A stretch of DNA of 64,000 bases from Sphaerulina vaccinii (Eukaryota; Ascomycota; Dothideomycetes; Mycosphaerellales; Mycosphaerellaceae): positions 2,728,001 through 2,792,000 of the forward strand of contig JAKUDP010000001.1 in assembly GCA_022570795.1 (NCBI GenBank), given 5' to 3'. Shown piece after piece: positions 50,415 through 60,180 of the stretch (positions are counted from its first letter, which is position 1; every line of letters starts with the position of its first letter). The notes under the pieces are model-generated. The model saw nothing but the letters and a program-made list of their open reading frames with translations, did not search any database and had not been told where the DNA came from. A program made the position numbers and the translations under genes.

Positions 50415-51790
50415 TTACACATTTTGCTCGTTAACAAACAACCCAGCCATACCCTGTCCAGTACCAATACACATGGTAGTCAAAAGAATCTTCTTCTTTT
50501 GTCTCCTGGCCTCGGACAGACCTGTCACAATCTGTCTGGCACCGGTGCAGCCCAGAGGGTGTCCCAAAGCAATAGCACCACCTCGTACGTTCATCTTCTC
50601 GTGTGGAATCTTGAGAACGTCCTTGCAGTAAACAGCCATAGAAGCGAAAGCCTCGTTTAGCTCGACGACGTCAATGTCATCGATCGTCAAGTTGTACTTG
50701 CTCAGGAGCTTTGGAACAGCGATGGATGGACCAATACCCATGATGCGAGGCGCGAGACCAGCGACTGTAGCTCCGACGAACTTGGCCACGATAGGCTGGT
50801 TGAGTTCCAGAGCCTTTGATCGCTTCATGAGGAGCACAGCAGCGGCACCATCTGTGACTTGCGAGCTGTTGCCACCAGTCGAACGATCACCGTAGTCTGG
50901 GAAAGCTGGGCGAATCTTGTTCAGTGCCTCGAATGTAGTCCCGTATCGTGGTCCCTCATCGCGAGTCAAAGTGACTTCCTTTCCATCCACAATAGCCTTG
51001 ATTGGGACAATCTCGTCGTCGAACCAGCCAGCCTTTTGTGCAACTTCCGCTCGTCGGTAAGACTCCGCAGCGTAGCGATCTTGTTGTTCACGTGTGATGT
51101 TGAAATCCTTTCCGACGTTCTCGGATGTTTGACCCATAGGTTGCATACAATCTCTTGCTTCTTGGTTGGCGGAGAGGATATCTTCGAAGAATGGTCGTTC
51201 GAGGGCGTCGCCACCTGCGGACATTGATTCAGCGCCGAGGGCTACACCCACTTCGATGTCTCCGTGGATGATCTGGTTGGCGATATCTTGGACCGCCTTC
51301 AAGCCTGAAGAGCAGAAACGGTTCACTGAAGAGCCGGCGGTGGTGTTTGGGAATCCGGCGGCGAGGAGGGCGGCACGGCAGTAGTAGGCTGCTTTGGCAT
51401 CGGAGACCTGAGAATGGTCAGTACACATACTAGAGCGTATGGAAGTGGTATAGATCGTACATTGCCCAAGCAGATATCCTCTACTTGTGCAGGGTCAATG
51501 TTGGACTTCCTCACGACCTGCTGGAGGAGCTTGAAGACGATGCCATCAAGCGGAGTGTCCTTGAGACCTCCCTTTCGGCCCTTGGTCAGAGGAGTGCGGA
51601 TGGCGAGGGTAATGACAACATCGTCTGGGTTCTTCTGCGTGCTGTGAAGAGCATGAACTCGTTAGCATCATCGATCATCTCCATCACATGAACGTGGGGC
51701 GTGAAGTCAATGTTCAACTCACATCTTGTCCAGTGGCGTTTGGCCTGGGAGGAGTTGCCCGAGAATAGACTTGACGCGTTCAGTAGCCAT
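50415..51790 (-). CDS. POT1: Peroxisomal 3-ketoacyl-CoA thiolase
   Basis: Exons 51790-51723, 51641-51461 and 51407-50415, 413 residues. Junctions restore LDKITQKNPDD and CLGNVSDAKAAYY. Catalytic Cys in NRFCSSGLKAV, the His in GGAIALGHPLGCTGAR and the second Cys in TTMCIGTGQG are all present, so the enzyme looks functional. Residues 5-13 (RVKSILGQL) fit the PTS2 consensus R-V-x5-Q-L, which directs import by Pex7. It does the last step of beta-oxidation. Two CCTCGG-type motifs are in the 275-bp promoter it shares with the cupin gene. Introns are short with GATGCTAAC and related branch points. Confidence 0.93.
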
Positions 51791-52065
51791 TTTGATTGAT
51801 GTGTGAGGTGGTATAGAGGTTTAGTGAAGAGACAGCAGGGCTGGAGAGAAATGTTATGTAGATCAGAAGGACAGAGATGATCTGCTACAGTACCTCGGCC
51901 GCATCCTTGGTTCACATGGTGGCCGCCGGCCGGCTATGTAATCGTCGGCAACTGGCGCCGGGCGACCTTGTTCACAAAGAACAAGACGGGCACCGAGGCA
52001 AGGCAGTCAACACAGGACTCTTTGGACTGTTGTCTGTGTAACAACCATCACTCATCGAGAGCAGG
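51791..52065. promoter_or_regulatory. Bidirectional promoter thiolase / cupin, with CCTCGG pair
   Basis: 275 bp. CCTCGG at 51893-51898 and CCGAGG at 51993-51998, opposite in orientation and exactly 100 bp apart (start to start). A GC-rich palindromic GCCGCCGGCCGGC lies at 51923-51935. If the fatty-acid regulator binds these, both genes could be co-induced. Confidence 0.5.
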
Positions 52066-52635
52066 ATGTCTGGCTTTGGCTTCTCTCATGGGAGCAGCAT
52101 AACCCATGGCAGTGCCGCCACCATCAAGAAACCCTTCTCTGACATCTCCCTCACGATGCACGAACTGTCGCCCTCCAAAGATCGCGGCTTTCGAGGCCAG
52201 CTAGGTTATATCGAGTTCACCACATCGTACAGTATACATATGTCTACCGATCGTACCAGACTCGTCGACGAGCGTATAATGATCTTGAACGGTGTAGCAC
52301 TTCTCGAGATAGCGGGCGAGTACTTTGCCATAACACCGGGAAGTCTAGTCGATACTGTAGGAGGTGTGCCTCACACTTTCACTGCTTGTCCTGCTGGGGT
52401 CAAGTTGCCAGATGGGATTGTCAGTAACGGCAGCTTCACGATGATTTACGAATATGAGGAATCGACGAGCTTCTTCCCGACGAGGTCGACTGAAGTCGTG
52501 AGAGATGTAAAAGAGTATCAGGCTTGGGACGGGGATTTGAATGCGATCAAGTTTCCCCAAATGAGTTCTGAAGAGGTCGTCGAGAAGGCGCATGTAATCT
52601 TCGATAAAGAGAAATGCAAACTTAGCCTTGGTTGA
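52066..52635 (+). CDS. Cupin-like (RmlC-type) protein
   Basis: 189 residues, ATG 52066, single exon. Beta-rich sequence with GYIEFTTSYSIHMSTDRTR, RIMILNGVALLEIAG, YFAITPGSLVDTVGGVPHTF and FTMIYEYEESTSF, the strand pattern of a single-domain cupin. Metal ligands are incomplete: His in GGVPHTF is clear, the first-motif histidines are not. So binding of a metal or small ligand is uncertain. The N-terminus (FGFSHGSSITHGSAATIKKP) is low complexity. It may be a sugar- or polyketide-handling enzyme or a plain binding protein. It is divergent from the thiolase. Confidence 0.7.
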   Translation: MSGFGFSHGSSITHGSAATIKKPFSDISLTMHELSPSKDRGFRGQLGYIEFTTSYSIHMSTDRTRLVDERIMILNGVALLEIAGEYFAITPGSLVDTVGGVPHTFTACPAGVKLPDGIVSNGSFTMIYEYEESTSFFPTRSTEVVRDVKEYQAWDGDLNAIKFPQMSSEEVVEKAHVIFDKEKCKLSLG

Positions 52636-52661
52636 AATGGTGAAAGCGCTCGAAGCTGTGA

Positions 52662-52693
52662 CAATGAAGAAACGCAACAATGAAGAAACGCAA
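52662..52693. repeat. 16-bp direct tandem repeat
   Basis: CAATGAAGAAACGCAA occurs twice in tandem at 52662-52677 and 52678-52693, in the 3' region of the cupin gene. It is a likely recent slippage event. Confidence 0.9.
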
Positions 52694-52866
52694 CATGAGA
52701 TCTGTCGTCGATCGCTCTGAGTCGATGTTATGCTAGCATGCTATATTGTAAGCGCCGTTAATATGCGCAGCTGACGTGCGACAGCAGAGCTGTGCTTCGT
52801 CATGTCTTTGCGTATTTCGCCATGTAATATCCCCAACCAAGAACGCCTCGCTTGCCCAGTATCAAC

Positions 52867-54195
52867 CTACTCGTCCTCGTCTTCCTCCACGCTCGCGACT
52901 CTCGGCTGTATCGTCCGCTGCTGCATGCCACCGGCCGGCGCACTTTCCACTCCAGTAGTAGCAGTGTCCGCGGCTTCGACGATGCCCTGAGCAGGTGCAG
53001 GCACTGCTGGCTCGGTCTTGTCCTCGATTTGTCTCTGCTTGTTCTTTTTGCTTGACGGTGGCAGCTCGCCTCTCGCTCTCGCTTCTCTGCGTGCCTTCTT
53101 TGCGGTTCTCTCTTCCTTCTTCCTCCTCTTCATGTCCTTCTCGCTCTCGTGCCATGCCCAGACAGGTCGGAAGGAGTCGAAGAAGCCGACATCCTCGAAG
53201 AGATTTGGATACAGCCAAAGTCCAGGTGAGACAGTGAAGAAGGTGGCCAGGAATAGGATGAGTCGGAAGATAGCCATGCCGAAGAAGAGACCTAGCAGGC
53301 CGAGCATGGCCATAGAAACGTACCAGACGCCGATGCGGAGCGTGTATGGCCAGACAGGGAAGAAGACGACAGCCAAAATACCGAGCAGTGCTCCAACAGC
53401 GTACAGCATGCTCTTCCATTGCGAAGCAGGACTCTGGTACAGCCAAACGTAATAGAACTCATCTGCTGCCTCTTGCTGTGGCTCCACCTTCACTGTCCAC
53501 AGCCCCTTGACCCGCTTCTTCTTAGCATGTCCGTGTCCCTCGTGACCAGCGTGTTCGTCTACTTTGGAGCATCGCAAGGCCAGCAGCGAAAGCGGCAACA
53601 GCTTGAAGGCGTTCTCGGCTTGGACTCGATCCGTGACTTCAGGAAGGAGTGGGTTCTTCTTGCGTGCCTTTTGATATGCTTCGCTCTGAATTGCGCGGAT
53701 CGCACGCTTGACCTTGAACATGTCCTTTCTCTGCTCGTTAAAGATGCAAGTGCGCAACTTCAGATCCTGTGACTGCAAAAAGGTGGCCATGGCAATCGCC
53801 TCTGGCTTCGGAGGACCAGGTTGGATAGGCACTTGTTGTCCTGGCTGCGCACCTTGAGGGCCCTGTCTATGCTGATGCTCGCCCTGTGATTGAGGTCCTC
53901 CACCTTGCTGCTGCTGTTGCTGTTGCATCCGTTGCTGCATTTGCGCCTGCTGCATCATCTGTGCCTTCATGCGCTCGACATACTGCTGAACTGTAAGACC
54001 GTGCTTCTGAGCTTCGGCAGCCAATTGCTGCTGCATGATCTGGATCTGCTCAGGCGTCGGTTGCTGGCCTGGCTGCAGCTGAAAGGGAGGCTGTGGTGGT
54101 CGAATAGGTTGTGCTTGGGCTTGAGGCGCTCCCTGGCCTTCTGTCGATGCACCCGGCGGCGGTGGCCCTGCCATAGGGTTGTTGTGATGATACAT
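52867..54195 (-). CDS. SEC62: Sec62 protein-translocation subunit
   Basis: 442 residues, single exon, ATG 54195. Residues 1-130 are Gln/Pro-rich (a 7-Gln run is included). The family domain begins with AIAMATFLQSQDLKLRTCIF and contains FKVKRAIRAIQSEAY and GLWTVKVEPQ. Two membrane segments, MLYAVGALLGILAVVFFPVW and a long hydrophobic stretch MAMLGLLGLFFGMAIFRLIL, are followed by FFTVSPGLWLYPNLFEDVGF, which is characteristic of fungal Sec62. A basic, then acidic tail (VASVEEDEDE) ends the protein. Sec62 works with Sec63 in post-translational import into the ER. Confidence 0.93.
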   Translation of the reverse strand: MYHHNNPMAGPPPPGASTEGQGAPQAQAQPIRPPQPPFQLQPGQQPTPEQIQIMQQQLAAEAQKHGLTVQQYVERMKAQMMQQAQMQQRMQQQQQQQGGGPQSQGEHQHRQGPQGAQPGQQVPIQPGPPKPEAIAMATFLQSQDLKLRTCIFNEQRKDMFKVKRAIRAIQSEAYQKARKKNPLLPEVTDRVQAENAFKLLPLSLLALRCSKVDEHAGHEGHGHAKKKRVKGLWTVKVEPQQEAADEFYYVWLYQSPASQWKSMLYAVGALLGILAVVFFPVWPYTLRIGVWYVSMAMLGLLGLFFGMAIFRLILFLATFFTVSPGLWLYPNLFEDVGFFDSFRPVWAWHESEKDMKRRKKEERTAKKARREARARGELPPSSKKNKQRQIEDKTEPAVPAPAQGIVEAADTATTGVESAPAGGMQQRTIQPRVASVEEDEDE

Positions 54196-54490
54196 GTCTG
54201 CTGTCTCAATTCGAGGATGTATTTGGCGAATTATTCGGCAAGGGTGTTGTTGTGGTGGAAAAGGAAAGGAAGTTCGATGGACTTTAATTGATGTCTATTT
54301 CGAGATTCGGCGACGTCGCCGCTCGCGCCAAAGGACAACTTGGCTTCACTTTTGAGACAAGGGTCTTCTCCTTCCAATTCACCGTCACTCACGGAATCTC
54401 AGAGAACATCACATTGCTGGAATCTGGGTCATCATTCATTTCGTACTACATGTGCTACGGCGCATACGTCCTCACAAGCGGACAGCTCAA

Positions 54491-56081
54491 CTAGACGTGC
54501 TCGATTTCACTCGTCTCTGAAGCATTGCGGAAGGCCTTGCCATGCTGAATAGTGTCCATAGCATCTTGGCCGGCAGCTTCGGCCAAATCCTCATCAGTTC
54601 TGGCAGACATGGAACGACCTCTCATCTCTGGACCTAGGAAGGTTAACAGAATAACATAGGCATATACGCAACCTAGCTGCACGTTAGCAATGGCTCCAGG
54701 ACTTGGATATCTGGTCCGACTTACCCATGAAGATGCAGATCACTTTGCCATACGCGTAACGTTCCACAGGCGCTTTTCCCGGCACAATCTTGGGCGCCAG
54801 AGGAAATCGCTCTCCAATCGTAGCCTCGATTGTGCTCGAAGCTGAGGAGACCAAGTTACCAAGCTGGTAAGATGTACCAACGACGAATGCTCTCAAGGAT
54901 CCGGGAGACAGCTCCATGAGATGGATTGGAATCACACCCCAGGCACCCTGGACACAGAACTGCTCGAAGAAAGCGGCGGCGGCAACCTTCTCAGTTCCCA
55001 CGAAGCTGTATGGGTACAGCAAAGCACCTCCCACAATGCTGATGAAGATAATGCTGAATCTGCGCCCGAATGACTGAGAAAGGTATCCGATTGTGGTACC
55101 ACCACAGATGGCTCCCAGGTTCGCAACCACTTGCGTAACAGTTACAGCATTGGCCGAGAAGTTGTACTGGTTCGTCAACATAGTCGGATACAAGTCTTGA
55201 GATCCATGAGACATGAAGTTGAAACCAGCCATCAGCAGCACCATGTAGACCAATAGCAACCAGTGGTTCTTGAGCGCGACTTTGCCCTCTTTCACGAATG
55301 TCTTCCCGACATTCTGGCTGCCCTCTCTGACCCTCATCCTCTCTTCGTAGGCTTCGGTCTCGCCCAAGCATAGTCGGAAGGCGATGATCAGAACTGGCAC
55401 AGCTCCTCCAAACCAGAACAATGGCCGCCAGCCGTGAGAAGTAGTATCTACGAGAGCTCTTGCGAAGACAGTTGCGAGCAGGTAGCCAAAGGCATAACCC
55501 TGCTGCAGCATACCGGAGATGATTCCTCGAGCCTTCTCGGGACAGTCTTCAAGTGCCATTGCAGCGACGTTTCCGTAAAGACCGCCCATGGCGATACCAA
55601 AGAGAGCTCGCACAGCCAGGAACTGATCATATGTCTGGCAGAAACCAGTCCCGATCTCCAATGCGATGAAGAGCAAGTTGTTGACAACGAAGGGCCACTT
55701 CCTTCCGTATCGATCTGATGCTAAGCCGAAGGTGATTGCACCGACTGATCGGAACATGAGCACGAGGGTAATGCCCCAAGTGATGTCCTTCTTCGACTTG
55801 TCGAACTGTTCAGCGAGGTTGGTGACGGTCAAAGAGACCGTGAAGAAGTCGAAGGCATCCCATGTCCAGGCTACGAATGAGCAGAGGAAGAACATCCATT
55901 GTTTGAAGTTGAGGAGTCGAAGGAGGCTGACAGGGTTCTCGAGTTTCTCGAACGATGGCTTAAGAGTACTGAAGCGGGTTGCGAGATATCTGCCTACACT
56001 TGGGTCGATCGTAGGGTGGCCGGTGTTTGGTAGATAAGCATCTTCGCGCTCGATGGCGTGGTCGCCGTACTTCTCAGACAT
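54491..56081 (-). CDS. JEN1: JEN1-like carboxylate/lactate permease (MFS)
   Basis: Exons 56081-54725 and 54672-54491, 512 residues. The intron GTAAGT ... TTGCTAAC ... AGCTAG joins ICIFMG to CVYAYVILLTFL. About twelve hydrophobic segments. The signature NFMSHGSQDLYPT (near residue 300) is the NxxSHxxQDxxPT motif of the Jen family. RxGRK-like DRYGRKW and SFGRRFS also mark MFS loops. The yeast homologue takes up lactate and pyruvate with protons and is glucose-repressed. The same regulation is likely here but not visible. A Glu/Ser-rich cytosolic end (SEIEHV) may carry endocytosis signals. The substrate within the monocarboxylate group cannot be told. Confidence 0.9.
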
Positions 56082-57898
56082 GGTGGAATGCTGTATGCCT
56101 CGTCAGTCGATATTGATTTGTTATCCACTCTTCATGCTGCCAAGCATGCTTGTCTTTTCCAAGCCCCAAGTGTGATTGAGTACTGAGAAGTGTATCCTAT
56201 GCTCCAGGCACGTTGTCGTCATGTCGTACATGTAATTCCAATGAAAGAACTTTGTTCACAGCTACTCTTCACAGCTGTCTGTACCAAGATCTCGTTTCCA
56301 CCTCTTGTGTAATCCTGGCAGATGATGGAAAGCTTACTCACCTCCAAGCTCTAGCCAAGCGTATCCACCTCTTCTTGTCACTGTCTTGGCCTCTTCAACA
56401 GACACTTGCAAATGAAGAGAGAAGCTCTCGGACTGCAAAAGACAGCAAACAAAGAGATTTGATCACACGCATCCTTCTGCACGGCGGTACGTGAGCTTTA
56501 GTACTCCTACCTGAGGCTAGCGATCCCTCGCAGAACAGCAGAATCCTTCGTTTAGCGGGTTCAGGCTCAATCATGAGACTGACTTTCCTGCAGCCGTAGT
56601 GGCACAAATCCATACCACCCCGCTACGATTGCGGTACCACAGAAGCAACTTTGTGGAGTCGACTAAACACCATGGGGTCGTTTGGGGCAAGCTCCTCGTG
56701 CGCGCCAATGAGAGCATGCTTTCATAGCCGTAGGATGCCGTCTGATTCGCAGCATTTGCTGAACATGCATGAGAAGAATTGTGAGGCGCATTCCAAGCCG
56801 GCCATGGCACAGATAAGATGTGATGCTTGTCGCGGTCAAGGTGGTCGAAGGTCGTCTTGGAAGTGCGCCATCTATCGGCTGCAGGCAAGTGGCATGTCGG
56901 TTCCGGCGTCTTTTCCTCGTGTTGGTAAACCGTGTTGGAGGGCACTGCTACGATTTGTTTTCGTTCCAAGAACGCCACGAGCTTTTGACTGCGTGTCTGG
57001 ATGATAGATTTGCCTGCAGACGCCCTTGTCTTAGAGATCGATGGCCACTTGTGGATCTGATATAGCCATTACGGCCACTTGTGGTACTATAGTGGCTGGT
57101 ACACATACCAAGCTAAGTCCTTGGCGAGCCTGACAGGCGGATTCCAGGCCAATTCTGCTTATATAAGATGCTCCTGCTGTGTGGCCGTAACGGATCAGAC
57201 GTCTAGCTACTATGGCCTCAAGTGGTCATGGGTGTGGTCCTTATGTTCTTGGCCTGTGGCTCGACCTCTACCTTGTCTGGACAGGAAATACGAGATCGGC
57301 CAGTGACATCTCGTGCACCGGGCTCCACTTTCTTGTGCGAAGATCGCTATCATCCCCAGTCTCCGCGTGGTCTCCATGATTTCTCCATGTGGGCGATGTC
57401 GGTTGCGTTTTAGTTGCAGAAAGCATTGACAATTGATCATCTTTCATCTTATTATCAGTCGAGGTCGTGAGCGGAGCAGAAGCGGAAGTGCAGGTTTCAC
57501 AGCTTTATGCCAGAAACCTCTGGCTCGAGAAGGATTCTGCCCTCCCAAAACTAAAATATGCAAAACGTGCCGCGAAGAGTTTCGACCAATGAAAGCTGGA
57601 CCTGGGAGGTAAGATGGAGAAGAGCATTTTGATAGAGTACACTTCTTCTTCGATTTCATACTGTACATTTGTAGACTGTCGTGCCTGTGCAATTTCTCAT
57701 AGCCTTGCCAGCTCGCCCTGTTTGCAGCATAGTCCATCATATTCAAGCTTCGCCATTCCCATTTCACAGCACCCAGTGCCATTTGAGCCTGGCCCACTTC
57801 GTTATCCTTCTTCATTTCTTCGAGACACTTTGCTGTGCCCAAAAGTGTCAAACGCATGCTGCCAGCTGAATCTGAGCATACGGCTGGACCACAGCTTC
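56082..57898. other. Intergenic 1,817 bp
   Basis: JEN1 promoter plus the 3' region of the next gene. Two copies of GGCCACTTGTGG at 57043-57054 and 57073-57084, 30 bp apart. Several frames here (for example on the minus strand at 57444-58010 and 56571-56978) lack ATG starts or family features. I see no RNA gene. Confidence 0.5.
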
Positions 57899-58561
57899 TT
57901 AGAAAGCCACTCCTGTTTCGAACTTGAAGCGAAATCGAAGGAGATGTTGAATTGAAGCTGGGAGATGTCGTTGGGTCAGTTCCTGGACGGCTCTCAGTGC
58001 CTCGGGCCACCGATGTATGCTTTGGTGACGGAGCCTAAGCTCGATGTACGGCTCGGTGAACTCGTCTGTGCCTGGCCGAATGGACTGCATTGCTACCACA
58101 GTGACAGATAATGGGGGCGAGTTGTACGTACGAACGGCTCTCCCGACTTTGACGAGACCATCAGTGAAAGCTCCCGGCGGCTGGTATTCCTCACTTAACC
58201 AGGATGTCCAATGCGGTGGTAAGGACATGTCGATAGGATTCTCGTAGGATGGGTAAGTCAGCGGCACAGACGCCACTCGCACTGATAAGTCATCAGCGGG
58301 GACGAGGTACTCTACAGTCTCATGTTTATCGTATGCTGCGCTCCACTTCTGCCCATCCGACGTGATCTGTTCATGAGTGAGTGTTGATTGGCCTGCATAG
58401 GGCATCAGTGCTAACATGTTGGCAGAGATGGTGGAGTCGGATTCTCGTGGTAAGCCTGAATCTCTCACAGACATACCAGCTGGGGCTGCTGCAGGCGTGG
58501 CTGAGCTTCGTGGAGTGTGTTCACTCGGAGGGTCGTTCTCCTTAGTGTTCTTGGGAGCCAT
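57899..58561 (-). CDS. Orphan hypothetical protein
   Basis: 220 codons, ATG 58561, single exon. The N-terminus is disordered (MAPKNTKENDPPSEHTPRSS). The middle has a Trp/Tyr/Pro-rich region (LTYPSYENPIDMSLPPHWTS, WLSEEYQPPGAF). The rest is Leu/Arg-rich (YIELRLRHQSIHRWPEAL). No domain, signal peptide or membrane segment is recognised. A possible short intron (GTACGT ... GCAATGCAG) inside the Val-Arg-Thr-Tyr region could shorten it, but the branch point is poor, so I keep the unspliced frame. Confidence 0.5.
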   Translation of the reverse strand: MAPKNTKENDPPSEHTPRSSATPAAAPAGMSVRDSGLPRESDSTISANMLALMPYAGQSTLTHEQITSDGQKWSAAYDKHETVEYLVPADDLSVRVASVPLTYPSYENPIDMSLPPHWTSWLSEEYQPPGAFTDGLVKVGRAVRTYNSPPLSVTVVAMQSIRPGTDEFTEPYIELRLRHQSIHRWPEALRAVQELTQRHLPASIQHLLRFRFKFETGVAF

Positions 58562-59113
58562 GCTGTTGGTCGCTTGGGTTCGCAGTTATGTGACGGTCGT
58601 CCTCTTGCGGAGAGAGACGGGCTCTGTAGTGGACAGGTTTGTTGCGTTGAGCTTGGCTTGCTTGTGCTGCTGAAGCTGGGTTATGCGTGTCGAGCTTCGT
58701 GTTGTGAATCTGGAGGTTCATCCATGCAAGTGTGAAGAGATAGGAGAACAAATCGAACGGCAGCAAACAGATTTTGAGGACCTTACAATTCAGATATGGT
58801 TCAAATGTCCTCGCAAAACTTTGCTATTCTCTAGGACAACCTGTAAGCAAGTCATACTCTTTCTGTGCTCAGGAGGTGGGCGTGTGTTTTAGCAGTCGAC
58901 ACAAAGCTGAAGAGCGTTGGCTAGTTAATTGCAGTGTCCAGCAACAGTTGATGAGGGAGTCGTCTTTCGCGTGGGCAATAATGTATATTGTTGGTAGTGT
59001 AGGTGGATGAAAGTTGGTCGGTAAAATTTTCTCACCACGCTTAGCAGGCCCACATCCGCACAACACCCACATTGAGGCTACATATTCGACTCTTGACTTA
59101 TGCTTCCATCAAC
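58562..59113. other. Intergenic 552 bp upstream of the tRNA gene
   Basis: Promoter of the orphan gene (minus) and flank of the tRNA (plus). The 50 bp before the tRNA include ACATATTCGACTCTTGACTT. No other element recognised. Confidence 0.5.
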
Positions 59114-59270
59114 GGCGTTGTAGCAAAGTGGTTAATGCGATTGACTAGAACGCAAGGTCCTATCCTGCTTGTTATCAATTCCCTTCGGTCCGTGTTTGGC
59201 TGCCACCACCACCTCTTCTACAGTTACTAACAATTCGCAGGGGGCGTAGGTTCGAGTCCTGCCAACGTCG
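59114..59270 (+). tRNA. tRNA-Ser(AGA) with two introns
   Basis: Mature parts are 59114-59150, 59174-59187 and 59241-59270 (81 nt). Acceptor GGCGTTG pairs with CAACGTC, discriminator G as in other tRNA-Ser. D-stem GCA/TGC, A box TAGCAAAGTGGTTAATGCG. Anticodon stem ATTGA pairs with TCAAT at 59175-59179 across a loop CTAGAA..A, giving anticodon AGA. The 23-nt intron 59151-59173 sits after position 37, the canonical place. The T-arm is GTAGG TTCGAGT CCTGC. The variable arm becomes T-CCC-TTCG-GGG-GC only if 59188-59240 (53 nt) is also removed. That segment begins GT, ends CAG and has TACTAAC at 59225-59231. A T5 terminator lies at 59288-59292. Confidence 0.72.
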
Positions 59271-60180
59271 CGATCGTGTGACATTGCTTTTTGCCTTTTA
59301 GGTGTTCGTCTGTGGTTCAGGATCGGTAGTAGTGGCCTTTTGCGGCTATATTCAAACGTTTGGGAGCTCAGAAGCCACGACGTCGAAGGTGACGATGTCC
59401 TGCTGACTTTGCAGCGTGGCCAGACATTACTTTTTGTCTTTTTGAGTTCTAGGTAGGTTGTAGAAGTGTGCTATCGTGTATCGATATGTCTTTTGAACTT
59501 TTCGGCCGGATCTGGCTTTGTGCGCTTGGCGACGACACTGACTACTGACTCACGGTTCTCTTTTGTCGTTAAGGGGCATCTTCTATGTTGAGCTGCCCTT
59601 GAGAAGTTCTACCATGTCCTGATTTGATGTAAATGCAACTCTTCGCTTATATGGTACTCAAGGGTATCATTGTAAGGCCAACTCAGGTCGATATTGCTTC
59701 GCTGGCTAGAGCAGGTCTCATTGCGATGTTTTGACATCGTAGGGGTGCTGTACATTCGATAGCAGCCATAGTAGTGCCACAGTATATTGATATATACTTA
59801 TATTGTACCACAGGAATGATGATTGTCGCGCGTAGTTGAAGTGTCTACTCATCCTTGGATCACTCATCCGGTACGGCTCTCCTCAAACCGTGCAGGGTGA
59901 AGTGTTGTTTGCAATCACATATCCCAGGCTTGGTCCATCAATCAGAGCATCCAGGGCAGAATGCGTAGCGAGCCATACTGAATACTATTGGCGTGCCGTC
60001 AGCCTGTCACAAACGGCCGTACGTAGCAGGAATGTCGGTTAGAGACAGAAGCATGAGGTGTCCGCCAAACCCTCAACTCCGAGTCGTCAGAGTTTCGCAG
60101 CAAGGCCTACTGTGGTATATAAGGCTGCGCTCTATGCGCACTTTTGAGCTTTTCTCGCAGTCTCGCGCGCAAAGATTACC
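59271..60180. other. Intergenic 910 bp with a TATA box
   Basis: After the tRNA terminator the region has TATA-like stretches around 59787 (TATATACTTATATTG). TATATAAG at 60116-60123 lies 58 bp before the ATG at 60181 and is a good TATA box for the DUF1772 gene. No further gene is called. Confidence 0.5.
60116..60123 (+). promoter_or_regulatory. TATA box of the DUF1772 gene
   Basis: TATATAAG, 58 bp before the start codon at 60181. A canonical TATA match is unusual among genes in this window and suggests an inducible gene. Confidence 0.6.

Noticed and set aside
56571..56978. 135-codon minus-strand frame in the JEN1 upstream region
   Set aside because: Opens with GTG, no conserved motif, no start context.
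57444..58010. 188-codon minus-strand frame overlapping the 3' part of the orphan gene
   Set aside because: Overlaps the better frame at 57899-58561 in another register, begins without ATG in its supported part, and has no recognisable domain.
59151..59240. Single long intron model for the tRNA gene
   Set aside because: Using CAAT at 59231-59234 as the 3' anticodon strand leaves one mismatch and a variable region that cannot form the class II stem; the two-intron model pairs fully. Kept as the main rival explanation.
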